Translations under genes and position numbers: made by a program
The notes under the pieces: model-generated
Told to the model about the DNA's origin: nothing
What the model saw: only the letters and a program-made list of their open reading frames with translations
The model's database searches: none
From: Lewinellaceae bacterium
GTDB lineage: Bacteria > Bacteroidota > Bacteroidia > Chitinophagales > Saprospiraceae
NCBI GenBank assembly: GCA_016713985.1
Contig: JADJOD010000033.1
Coordinates: 1-64,000, forward strand
DNA: 64,000 nucleotides
Direction of reading: 5' to 3'
Shown here: positions 51,403 to 60,296 of the stretch, piece by piece
Layout: every line of letters begins with the position of its first letter
How positions within the stretch are numbered: position 1 is the stretch's first letter

Positions 51403-54018
51403 ATGGAAAAGAAAAAAATTGAAAATAGAAAAGAATGTATTTCTTATGAGGATTTTCTGAGTCAACTGGCAGATCAACTCAGTTTCAACTATGTCTCGGT
51501 TTCGTTTGGTGAAACGCATAAAGATGGCTTGATTCATGGCATTGACAAGCCAAGGGATATTTATGAAAATATATTTTCCGACCCATAACCCGGTTAAAAA
51601 AACCGGGGCGGCGATTCCAAATGTCGAAATGTATTAGTTGTCGGCTCCGGTGCAACTCATGATGCCTATGCGGCTCTTCCTTTAGGGTTTGCAACTAAAA
51701 ATTTATTAGGCGAGAAGTTGAACTTACAATCTCTTTTGGAAACAAACCATAGTTTCAGGGACCGGTTCGAAGATGAGGCTAAAAGAATTATTTCTCAGGT
51801 TGGGAAAAGTGCCGGATCTGAAAGAAGGATCTATGATTTTTCACCCAAAGTTTGATTTTGAAAGTTATCTCCTCTTAATGACTAAATTCTTTCGCGAACA
51901 AGATGTGCGTAAGGCGCTTCAAGAGATGTTTAATGTCCGTTATGCCCCATGTTTATTTTATGAAATCGCGGCGCATTTATTTAAACATCGCTTTTTCGAT
52001 GTGATTATCAATTTTAATTTTGATGAATTACTTGATCAGTCTATCCGGGAAGAAATGGGAGTTGCAGACTATAAAATTATCTCTGACGGTGACTGCAAAG
52101 CATCTCCGGTTTAATTGTTGATGGGCGGTTGAAGATTCCTGTATATATAAAACCACATGGCACAATTAGCCATAAAAGTAGCCTTCGTTTTACAAAAGAC
52201 CATTATTTTGATTTGCCTGACGATATTAAAGACCTCCTGAACCAAATGTTTCAGGGAGAGCTGGCAGATCAGACAAAGCCGATAGACTTAATTAACGTTT
52301 TGACTGTTGGATTTAATTTGGACAGTATTGAGTTCAACGAAATACTCAAAAAAAACAAAGAAAAGATTCGATTGTATAGCATTACGTATGACGAAAAACC
52401 TGAATTTTATTTGTCTGAAGATACACAGGATAAAGGCGAGTTGTATAAAGACAAAGATGGAAAATATCGACTGCTACCAACTAAATTTGGGCGAGGCCCG
52501 GACGATGATATTTCGGTTACTCTTGGGGATGTATTTCATGATCTGTTTAAACAAGTCAACCAAAGGTTTAAAGACCCTTATTTGCCAAGAGGCATAACCA
52601 GACACTTAATATTTACAAAAGCGTTTTATCGTGAAGAATTTCGGAAAAAAGGAGAGAATGAGACACCATTAAAGTCATATGAAGAAATTGAAGATCACTA
52701 TTCTACCAGCTCTTTTTTTAAAAGCCGTTCAGTTTTGGAATTGGCTATTGCGCTGGCAGGAGGCAGAGGTAAAATTGAGCTGAAGGAATTGATGACAGAT
52801 CGCTTGGGAGAGGTATACCGGCTTTATCGGAAATACCACGAAAAGGAAAAGCAGAAAGGCTTACCGGACTCTTTATATGATATGGCCGAAATATTCCAGT
52901 TAAAGGAAGAAATTAGTTTTTCCCGAAACGTTCACAATATTTCTGAAATATCGGATCGGGAAAAAAAAGAATTTCAAGACGAATATTTGAATCTGTTTGG
53001 CCCCGAAAACGATGCTGCAATTCGTGAATTAGATTACGCAAAACGCATCATATTTCGATTGCTAACGGCAAAACAGACGCCGGAAATGCTCAGAGATGCC
53101 TTTGTTGATAAGCACAACAAAGAAGAACTTGACTTGGCAATCATCCATGAAATGGCCGGTTATTTTCAAAATATATATCAAACCGGTTATTATCAGGATG
53201 TCAATGCAAAGTTCAGCGATTCCCGTCTTTATATTTTTGACCATTATTTTAAGGATCAGATACTCCACACCAGCTTGTCATACTCTTACCGATTCAATGA
53301 AGTTTTTTTAGATACTGACCATTGGGACTACTTATTTTTTATTTCCGACACGGGCTCAATTTTAGAAAGACTGGCTCCTTTTTTGGAAAAGGAAGGCGCA
53401 TTGCAAAATAAAAAAATATACCTGATCACATGTGCGGAAGCTATAAAAAAAGATACGGGTCATTACAAACCTATAAATCAAATAGTTGAAGAAAGGACGA
53501 ATGATCTATTTGAGTACCCACAACTGAGGGATAATATAATACATCGAACCTTGCCATATTCAGACCATCATCATCACATTTCGATCTTTTTAAAGAAGGT
53601 GCCTAAAGATAAACCTATCTATGAATTAAGCCGATTCCCTACCATTCAAATCGTATCCAGCGATGGAACCTTCGAAAACTATATCTTTTCCCGAAGTATT
53701 TATTTTTACCAGAAAGGTTTTCACTCTGAAATTAATCCGATTTGGGTAAGAGGGGCCTTTGCTTTCTTAAAAAATGAAAACACTCCATTACCGAGCAACT
53801 TTGCTACAAATTTGCTGGTGAAAGACCATATTATGTTGCTGGAGACCTTTTATGCTTACCATCGTAAGGCAAAGGCTTTTTGTGGCACCGACGGACAGTC
53901 TATAGAATATTTGTTGCCGAAACATTTTGACCTTGGTGAGAACCCGTCAAAGGAATTATACGATAGGCGTTTCGATATCAGCGAAGTTTTCAATCTCCTG
54001 ACAACAACAACAAAATGA
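51403..54018 (+). CDS. SIR2-family protein with long C-terminal extension, candidate phage defence (four frameshifts)
   Basis: About 871 aa if four indels are undone: one base gained near 51584, one lost near 51632, one gained near 51850, one lost near 52112. Otherwise the reading frames are 51403-51588, 51773-52114 and 52129-54018. The SIR2 part shows LVVGSGATHDAYAALPLG (NAD-binding glycine loop), FDVIINFNFDELL, the catalytic-type His in YIKPHGTI, and LTVGFNLDSIEFNEIL, the pattern of SIR2_2 NADases found in defence systems. The remaining 600 residues are mostly helical with a Rossmann-like stretch (DYLFFISDTGSILERL, KKIYLITC) and no family I recognise. Strongly AT-rich compared with neighbours, hence probably acquired, and set against the 3' end of ssrA. 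It may be inactive if the frameshifts are real. Confidence 0.7.
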
Positions 54019-54063
54019 AGTGGACCGTTTAAATGCGGGTGGTTTGAGACTCAACTTGCTCCA

Positions 54064-54102
54064 AAACAAAAAACCGCCTCACAACGCGCAGTTGTGAGAC
54101 GG
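54064..54102 (-). terminator. Rho-independent terminator of ssrA
   Basis: Perfect-looking 12-bp stem (54074-54085 and 54091-54102, one wobble) with loop GCGCA. On the minus strand it is followed by TTTTTTGTTT. It lies 9 bp beyond the tmRNA 3' end. Confidence 0.85.
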
Positions 54103-54110
54103 TCAAGTTT

Positions 54111-54489
54111 GGGCTGGCGGAGTCGAACCCGCGTCCGGACAAAGCGCCGCAACGCCTTCTACATGCTTAGTTTCTGATTGGTTTTCGAGTACGGGTTGGT
54201 TCAGAGACCGACACACCGCCTTATCCTCTTGATTTCACCCCTTCGGTCGAGACATCCCGGCTGCTTTTTTTGATGCGCGGTGGCCTGTGTAGCAGGCATC
54301 AAGGCGAAGAGGGGACGCTGAGCGTGGCCCTCACACGGCGCAAAGGCTTTCTAACTCGCTTGAATTAGGCAGCCATGGCATACTGAGTGTTGCCAGTTGT
54401 TGTTCGGTCGTTATTTTTACGGAGTAACCAACCATGCTCCGGCATGCTTACGAAGCGACTACACTTTCCCGTCAATACCAGGCAGCCCC
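54111..54489 (-). ncRNA. ssrA: Transfer-messenger RNA (tmRNA)
   Basis: About 379 nt on the minus strand. The 5' end GGGGCTGCC (54489 down) pairs with CAGCCC at the 3' end (54116-54111). The 3' tRNA-like part has the classic GGACGCGGGTTCGACTCC T-arm. The tag reading frame ends in ...NTQYAMAA followed by TAA, near 54370. tmRNA with SmpB rescues stalled ribosomes and marks the product for proteolysis. The encoded CCA end is absent (CCCAAA), so it would be added by the tRNA nucleotidyltransferase. A -7 box upstream and a terminator downstream frame the gene. Confidence 0.93.
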
Positions 54490-54540
54490 ATTGTTCAATT
54501 TTTAGCGCTTAAAACCAGAATGTCAAATAACTGAACACCG

Positions 54541-54548
54541 CAAAGGTA
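54541..54548 (-). promoter_or_regulatory. -7 promoter box (TACCTTTG) for ssrA
   Basis: TACCTTTG on the minus strand, about 50 bp before the mature tmRNA 5' end, which allows for a processed leader. No clear -33 element was found. Confidence 0.45.
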
Positions 54549-54840
54549 AACTAAAACGCCATAAAAAGTTCGGCAGCGTTTTTGAATTGTTTTGCAGGTA
54601 TGAGACGTGAAAATATCCGGAGGTAACGGATTTCTTAACCGTTTCAGAAGTGCCAAAGCAGTACTTTTGCGCCCGCGCTACCGGATGTTTTTCCACGCCA
54701 CGGTGCAAAGGGAAAACACAAGAACGTGCAAACATTTGTTTTTCAACACGTTGCGACTTTGCAGAACCCTGGCGTCTTTGTGTGGAAAGTCTTTGCGCGA
54801 AATAAAACCATGCCCTGATGTCGCCTTTTTTGTACAAAAT
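54549..54840. other. Intergenic region with GCAAAG-type dispersed motif
   Basis: No credible gene, although the reading frame of the next CDS extends back into it. A box TACTTTTG (54662-54669) is a possible plus-strand -7 promoter element. About 54700-54805 contains TTGCGACTTTGCAGAACCC and GGCGTCTTTGTGTGGAAAG, a motif that resembles repeats scattered in many bacterial genomes. Confidence 0.4.
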
Positions 54841-55812
54841 ATGATCAAATTCGGAATTATCCGGGAAGGGAAAGTGCCCCCCGATGCCCGTGTGCCGCTG
54901 ACACCCGAACAATGTGCGGAAGCGATGGTGGAATTGCCGGTGCGGATCGTGGTGCAACCTTCACCCGTTCGTTGTTTTAAAAACGAAGAATACACCAAAC
55001 ACGGCGTGCCGCTCCAGGAAGACCTGAGCGACTGCGATGTGCTGCTGGGGGTCAAGGAAGTGCCGTCCGACCTGCTGATACCGGAAAAAACCTACCTGTT
55101 TTTTTCCCATACCATGAAAAAACAAACCCACAACCGGCGGCTGCTACAGGCCATTGTGGAAAAAAAGATCCGGCTGATCGACTACGAAGCGCTCACAAAC
55201 GAACGCGGCGAACGCCTGATCGCTTTCGGGTTTTATGCGGGTATCGTCGGCGCCCATAACGCGCTCTGGACCTGGGGGCGGCGCAGCGGACAGTTTTCCC
55301 TGCCGCGCCTGTGTGAAAGCCACGACTACGCCGAAGTGCTGGCTATTTATGAAAAAATTGCGTTGCCTCCCCTGCGCATCGTACTCACGGGCGGAGGCAG
55401 GGTGGCTTCCGGCGCGGCCAAAAACCTGCGCGATATGGGGATCCGGGAAGTGACGCCGGATGAATTTTTACACCGGGATTTTCCGGAGGCGGTGTTTACA
55501 CAAATCCTTGCCGAACACTATGTGGCGCGTTGTGATGGCGGGCCGTTTGAAAAAGAACATTTTTATCAACACGGCGAGCAGTACCAATCCATGTTCGCCC
55601 CCTTTTACCGCCGCGCGCACATTTTTATCAACGGGATTTTTACGACAAAAAAATCTCCGGCTTTTTTGACCTCCGGGAGATGCATTCGCCTGATTTTCAG
55701 GTACAAGTTATTGCCGAACAGCGGGGTCATCCGCAGAGGTATGATCACGGAAGCCGGCAGCCTGACCCAACAATTCAATTACCTGAGTGATTATTTAACC
55801 ACACAAGTGTGA
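54841..55812 (+). CDS. Saccharopine dehydrogenase-like (L-lysine-forming) protein, damaged
   Basis: NAD-dependent dehydrogenase of the alanine dehydrogenase/LYS1 group. ATG at 54841 starts IKFGIIREGKVPPDARVPLT, the typical N-terminus, and GVKEVPSDLLIPEKTYLFFS, FGFYAGIVGAHNALWTWG and the nucleotide-binding IVLTGGGRVASGAAKNL follow. Two defects are visible. One T is missing from the run at 55637-55641, after which the +1 frame reads YDKKISGFFDLREMHSPDF as expected. Then, near 55705-55725, the sequence jumps to the extreme C-terminus (RRGMITEAGSLTQQFNYLSD), so roughly 75-85 residues that normally hold DITCDIAP-type motifs are gone. The product as written cannot be a complete enzyme. Confidence 0.8.
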   Translation: MIKFGIIREGKVPPDARVPLTPEQCAEAMVELPVRIVVQPSPVRCFKNEEYTKHGVPLQEDLSDCDVLLGVKEVPSDLLIPEKTYLFFSHTMKKQTHNRRLLQAIVEKKIRLIDYEALTNERGERLIAFGFYAGIVGAHNALWTWGRRSGQFSLPRLCESHDYAEVLAIYEKIALPPLRIVLTGGGRVASGAAKNLRDMGIREVTPDEFLHRDFPEAVFTQILAEHYVARCDGGPFEKEHFYQHGEQYQSMFAPFYRRAHIFINGIFTTKKSPAFLTSGRCIRLIFRYKLLPNSGVIRRGMITEAGSLTQQFNYLSDYLTTQV

Positions 55813-55900
55813 AGTTTTTGTAAAAACGTGCAGATTTTGATTTTTCATTTCAGACATTTGCCGAAACGAAACATCGAATAAACGTTAAATCAAATCACAC

Positions 55901-56709
55901 ATGAAACTTCCACTCTGGCTGATCGCTCTGCTCTTTCTCGGGTACTGCGTTTGGTGCGCTTATTTCTGGAACAGTTATCAGATCCGAAACTGTTGCGGGG
56001 AAGCGGCCACCGCTTTATCCGCTGCCAAACAGACCGACGGAACGCCGCTTTTCCGCTGGAACGCCGACAAACCCGAACCCGATGACAAATTTGCGGCCTG
56101 GAAAAGGCCCAACTTGCAAAAGGTGGACAGGGCGATACCCTGGTCATCACGGGATTCTACCGCAGCGGTGAAACCAACGGCGAACAACTTGCACTCGCCC
56201 GCGCTGCCGCCATTCGCGACATGATGGCGCCCGAACTGCCGGCCAACCGAACCAGGCTTGCGGCGCAAATGGTGACGGACAGCCTCTCCGAAACAAGCGG
56301 CCCGATGGCTTCCGCCGGTTTCTCCTGGTCAAAAATGGTGCTGAAAAAAGAAGACAGCGCCATCATCGAATCAGACCAGGACGTTATTCTGCTTTTCCCG
56401 TTCAATTCGACGGAAAGAGACCGCGACGCAAAGGTGGACGCCTATCTGAAAGAATTGTGTATCAAACACAAATCATTAAATACCACATTTAACGTCGTGG
56501 GTTACACGGACGACGTCGGTACGGATGAAGAAAACAAGGCGCTTGGTCTCGGACGCGCCAAATCCGTCGGCGCAATTCTGCAGAGCAACGGCATTGCCGC
56601 CAATCGCATCAGCATCTCCTCTCAGGGAGAAGCCAACCCGGTCGCCGATAACAAAACCGAGGAAGGTCGCCGCCAAAACCGCCGTGTGGTGATCACCGTC
56701 AACCGTTAA
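55901..56709 (+). CDS. OmpA-family protein with N-terminal anchor (frameshifted)
   Basis: About 269 aa after adding one A in the run 56102-56105. The N-terminus (LPLWLIALLFLGYCVWCAYF) is a membrane anchor. The region across the break reads KAQLAKGGQGDTLVITGFYR and GEQLALARAAAIRDMM, a first half-domain that looks like a degenerate OmpA or BON-like module. The C-terminal 120 residues are an OmpA peptidoglycan-binding domain: DQDVILLFPFNSTER, FNVVGYTDDVGTDEENKALG, LGRAKSVGAILQSNGI, and EEGRRQNRRVVITV. It would tether the envelope to peptidoglycan. The next gene is 21 bp downstream, probably one operon. Confidence 0.85.
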
Positions 56710-56730
56710 ACATTCAAACAAACTTAAGCC

Positions 56731-57342
56731 ATGGTTCTTTCTTATATACTTCTCGAATGTTCTTTCATGGGCAATCTCCCCGTTGCCCTTGCCCTGTGCC
56801 TGCTTCCTTTCCTCCTGGGTTGGCTGGCCGCCCGCGCCTATTACAAAGTAAGCGACCTGCACGCCAGCGTTGCCTCACTCACAACCACAAACGGCACGCT
56901 GTCCAACGAACTTACGGAAATGCGGGTCAAACACACCCAATTAGAAGCAGAGATTGAATCGAAAGGCCAGCAACTTCGCAAAGCAAAAGACGACCTGATG
57001 ATGGTTGAAAGCGAACGGAATGCGCTGCGCGAACAATTAGCGGGAGGTGGAAAACCCGCAACCATCACCTTTGCCGGCACAAAATACAAATCAAACGACC
57101 TGAAAATTGTGGAAGGTATCGGCCCGAAAATCGCCGATCTGCTCATCAAGGCGGGTATCGATACCTGGAAAAAACTGTCCGCCACGACGCCGGAAAAAAT
57201 CAGGGAAATCCTGGAAGCCGCCGGCCCACAATTCAACATCCACGACCCGAGCACCTGGCCGGCCGAGGCGGGCCTTGCCGATAACAGCAACTGGGATGCC
57301 CTGAAAAAATTGCAGGACGACCTGACGGGTGGCAAAGTCTGA
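56731..57342 (+). CDS. Membrane-anchored coiled-coil protein with HhH domain
   Basis: Protein of 203 aa. One N-terminal membrane helix (LPVALALCLLPFLLGWLAA; Met at 56767 is a possible alternative start), then a coiled coil of about 65 residues (SNELTEMRVKHTQLEAEIES), and a C-terminal helix-hairpin-helix region (DLKIVEGIGPKIADLLIKAG, WKKLSATTPEKIREILEAAG) of the type found next to OmpA-like proteins in Bacteroidota. HhH motifs usually bind DNA without sequence preference, but in these membrane-linked proteins the role is not known. Follows the OmpA gene by 21 bp. Confidence 0.8.
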   Translation: MVLSYILLECSFMGNLPVALALCLLPFLLGWLAARAYYKVSDLHASVASLTTTNGTLSNELTEMRVKHTQLEAEIESKGQQLRKAKDDLMMVESERNALREQLAGGGKPATITFAGTKYKSNDLKIVEGIGPKIADLLIKAGIDTWKKLSATTPEKIREILEAAGPQFNIHDPSTWPAEAGLADNSNWDALKKLQDDLTGGKV

Positions 57343-57367
57343 CCGACGTTTTTGCCGATATAAAACA

Positions 57368-57405
57368 AACAGGAGTCATCCCGGGTCTTCGGGGTGGCTC
57401 CTGTT
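57368..57405. terminator. Hairpin between convergent genes
   Basis: Inverted repeat with 15-bp arms (57368-57382 and 57391-57405, a few wobble pairs) between the HhH protein and the TolC gene, which converge. It can serve both directions; T-tracts are short. Confidence 0.6.
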
Positions 57406-57447
57406 CATTAATATGCTGAGGAAGAAGGAATAATCTGTAACCGCTCG

Positions 57448-58890
57448 TCAATTCGCCAGGTTGCCGGCCGCCCCGTTCAGCGCGGCTTCGGTTTTGCGGA
57501 ATTCGCTCAACAGTTTCAGGTATTTGATCCGGGCATCCAGCCAGCGTTGTTCGCGGGTATTGATCAGGAAAATGGAACTTTCGCCAAAACGGAATTTTTC
57601 GTTTTCTGCGTCCAGCAGCAGGCGATAGTTTTGGGTCATGTCGCGGTACAGGGTGATTTGTTGTGCCAGGTTATTGAGTTCGTTGCCGTATTGCCGGATT
57701 TTGTTGTCGATCGTTTGCCTTTTCAGGCGCAATTCATAGTCCGTTTGTGCCAGTTTGATCTCCGTAATTTGCAGATCTCCACGCGCCTTCCGGTTGAGGA
57801 TCGGGTAACTGAAGTGAAGTCCCCACTTGATGTCGCCGGCCAGAACACCGGCACCGTCGGGGCCGCCCGCCGGAAAAAATTGCCAGCCGGCGCCGAGCAG
57901 TTGATAACTCAGGTCGAGCATGGGTTTGCGCTTTTCGTTTTTCAGCCGGCGTTCCACATCGAGGCTGCGGAGTTTGGCTTCGTACATGAGGAGTTCGGGG
58001 TGCTGCGCCTGCGCCTGTTGCAGTAATTCCGCGAGGTTGCCCGGGCTCCCGGCGGCAAAGGGTTCCGAAAGCAGAGCAGGGGCTTTAAAATTTGTTTCGG
58101 GCACGAAAGTTTGGCTGTCGGGGCTCCATAAAAAGTTTTGCACTGCCAGCAGGGCGTTTTGTTGTTCCACGCGGGCAAAATTGACATCCAGCAGGCGGTT
58201 TTGCACCTGAATAAATGACTCTAAGGTGTCGATGGCCGGCTTGTCGCCCTGCAGCAAACTTTCCCGCAGGGCATTGTGCCGGATTCCCGCCTGCCGGAGC
58301 GCTTCTTCGTAGATCACCAATTGATTGTCGGCAACCACCCAGCTCCAGTAAACTTTGGCGGCGTCGAGCAGGAGATGGTTCAATACGGCGGAACGTTCCG
58401 CTTCGGCCTGTTGTATGCCGATCCTGGCCTGACGCATGGCAGCGCGGCGTTCGTCGATAAAAAGTCCCTGCCCCAGCGTCCAGTTAAAACCAAAAGCGGC
58501 CTGGCCATCCGAAGGCAGTTTGGATTCGGGGTTTAAATATTCGCCGGTTGCGTAGTTGAACGCCCCCTTGAATTCGAGGCCCAGCCCGGCGGGCCATTTC
58601 AAACCGGCTTCGGTGAACTGGAAATAGTTTTTATCGTTGAAGTTTTTTGCGGAATAATCCGCAAATGCTTTCGGATCAAAACCGCCCCGGGCCCGGAGCA
58701 GTGTGGCTGCGGCCTCGTCGCGGGAAAGGTCCGCCTGCCGGGCAACCGGATGATTTTCAAGCACCTGCCGGCGAAAGTTTGTCCAGTCAAGGGTCGGGAA
58801 GCCGCCGGGATTGTCAACCCCGGCCTGGCCGATCTGGGCGGTCAGCAACCGGGTTTGCAGCAGGAGCAGCACATACAGGAAACATTTCAT
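57448..58890 (-). CDS. TolC-family outer-membrane efflux protein
   Basis: Outer-membrane channel component of 480 aa with signal peptide (MKCFLYVLLLLQTRLLTA). The helical pattern of the TolC/OEP fold is clear: FRRQVLENHPVARQADLSRD near the start, RAAMRQARIGIQQAEAERSA, VEQQNALLAVQNFLW, LLQQAQAQHPELLMYEAKLR opening the second repeat, and FRFGESSIFLINTREQRWLD near the end. Its ATG overlaps the stop of the HlyD gene by 4 bp (ATGA), so the two are translationally coupled. Last gene of a three-gene export operon. Confidence 0.9.
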   Translation of the reverse strand: MKCFLYVLLLLQTRLLTAQIGQAGVDNPGGFPTLDWTNFRRQVLENHPVARQADLSRDEAAATLLRARGGFDPKAFADYSAKNFNDKNYFQFTEAGLKWPAGLGLEFKGAFNYATGEYLNPESKLPSDGQAAFGFNWTLGQGLFIDERRAAMRQARIGIQQAEAERSAVLNHLLLDAAKVYWSWVVADNQLVIYEEALRQAGIRHNALRESLLQGDKPAIDTLESFIQVQNRLLDVNFARVEQQNALLAVQNFLWSPDSQTFVPETNFKAPALLSEPFAAGSPGNLAELLQQAQAQHPELLMYEAKLRSLDVERRLKNEKRKPMLDLSYQLLGAGWQFFPAGGPDGAGVLAGDIKWGLHFSYPILNRKARGDLQITEIKLAQTDYELRLKRQTIDNKIRQYGNELNNLAQQITLYRDMTQNYRLLLDAENEKFRFGESSIFLINTREQRWLDARIKYLKLLSEFRKTEAALNGAAGNLAN

Positions 58891-60254
58891 AACGAACCGT
58901 CCTTTTTTTCGGTTTTTTCGCCGGGATCGTTTACCCCCCGGTAAAGATCAGGGGGGAACCCGTTGATGATACGCCACAGTTCATAACCCAGCAATACGTC
59001 GTTCAGCAGCGCGATTCCTTTGGCGCCTCCGCCGACCTGGAGCGCCGGCGGCCAGGGTTCGTCCTGTCGATCGGGGGCGACAAGCACGCGGAATTTTCCG
59101 TTGGCGCTGATATTCCGGTCGATGGCGACTACATGACCGCCGAATGTGCCGAGTGAAACCCCCGGCCATCCGCTGAAAAAAAACGACGGCCAGCCGTCGA
59201 ACAGAAAGCGAACTTTCCGGCCCGTTTCGATCAGCGGCAGGTCGATGGGTTTTACGTACATTTCCACGGCCAACTGATAATCAGCGGGTTGAATACTCAC
59301 CACCGGGTCGCCTTCCTTGATGATTTCGCCGATACCCGGCTTGATGGCTTTTACGATGTAACCGTCCTGGGGCGCCACGATGTAGTAATAAGCCGTTCGG
59401 CGCGTGTAGTTGTCGCGTTCGATCTGAAGTTTGCTGACCGATACCTGCGCGTCGTACTTTTCCGAGAGGGTGCTGAATTTATCGCTTTGGGTTTTGGCTA
59501 TTTTGTTGGCGTATTCGTTTTGAGTCAGGCGCAGTTCGGTGTGATAAATGCGGAGTTCTTGCCTGCCCGTTTCCAAATTATTCCGGGCCGCCACAATTTT
59601 GGTTTCGGCTTCCTGAAGTTTCATCCGTTTTTCTTCCAATTCGGTGAGTGATTTCAAACCTTTGTCGTACAGCGCTTTGGCGCCGTTCCACTGTCGCTGG
59701 GCCACTTGCAGGTCAATATTGGCCTGTACAATTTTTATGCTGTCGCTTTCCAACTTGAGGTTTGTCTGCGCGATTTTGTTCCGGATCTGGCTCAATTTAC
59801 TGTCCAGTTCACGCCCCATTGCTTCCATTTGTGTTTCCAGGGCGCCAACTTTGCCGGAATAGGACTCGATCGCCCCTTGTTTTGCGTCTACCTGGTTGCC
59901 AACGCGGAGGAGCAGGTTGGGGTCGAAATAATCGGATTTTACTTCGGACAGGAAAACGATGGTGTCGCCTTTTTGCACGGCCTGGCCTTCGGTGACATAC
60001 CATCGTTCGATACGCCCGGCAATGGTTGCATGAATGGTTTGCGGACGGTGTTCGGGCCGGAGTGTGGTTAATTTGCCGTCGGCGCGTACATTTTGCGTCC
60101 AGGGCAAAAACATAAACAACACAAACAGGCCGAATAACGTGAGCATCAGTTTCCGGAAGGATAAATGCCAGCCCGGCATCCGGACTTTGTCGGGAGCGTG
60201 CAAGCCCTGCAAATCCTTTTCACAGTGGACGGTATTGTCAGAAATGTTCAGCAT
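58887..60254 (-). CDS. HlyD-family periplasmic adaptor (membrane fusion protein)
   Basis: Adaptor of 455 aa linking the inner-membrane ABC transporter with the TolC channel. A membrane helix (LMLTLFGLFVLFMFLPW, residues about 35-55) is followed by a biotinyl-lipoyl half-motif (RIERWYVTEGQAVQKGDTIV), a long coiled-coil hairpin (residues about 110-270) and the second half (YYYIVAPQDGYIVKAIKPGI). An N-terminal cytoplasmic tail of about 30 residues is longer than usual. Order ABC-HlyD-TolC with spacings of 42 bp and -4 bp shows one operon. Confidence 0.9.
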   Translation of the reverse strand: MLNISDNTVHCEKDLQGLHAPDKVRMPGWHLSFRKLMLTLFGLFVLFMFLPWTQNVRADGKLTTLRPEHRPQTIHATIAGRIERWYVTEGQAVQKGDTIVFLSEVKSDYFDPNLLLRVGNQVDAKQGAIESYSGKVGALETQMEAMGRELDSKLSQIRNKIAQTNLKLESDSIKIVQANIDLQVAQRQWNGAKALYDKGLKSLTELEEKRMKLQEAETKIVAARNNLETGRQELRIYHTELRLTQNEYANKIAKTQSDKFSTLSEKYDAQVSVSKLQIERDNYTRRTAYYYIVAPQDGYIVKAIKPGIGEIIKEGDPVVSIQPADYQLAVEMYVKPIDLPLIETGRKVRFLFDGWPSFFFSGWPGVSLGTFGGHVVAIDRNISANGKFRVLVAPDRQDEPWPPALQVGGGAKGIALLNDVLLGYELWRIINGFPPDLYRGVNDPGEKTEKKDGSL

Positions 60255-60296
60255 TTTATCAAAGACGGGTTATTTCTGCATTGTTTTAGGGTGAAT

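Noticed and set aside
54841..54841. Upstream TTG-type start that would extend the dehydrogenase frame back to about 54607
   Set aside because: The extension covers a dispersed intergenic motif; family alignment starts exactly at ATG 54841 (MIKFGIIREG).
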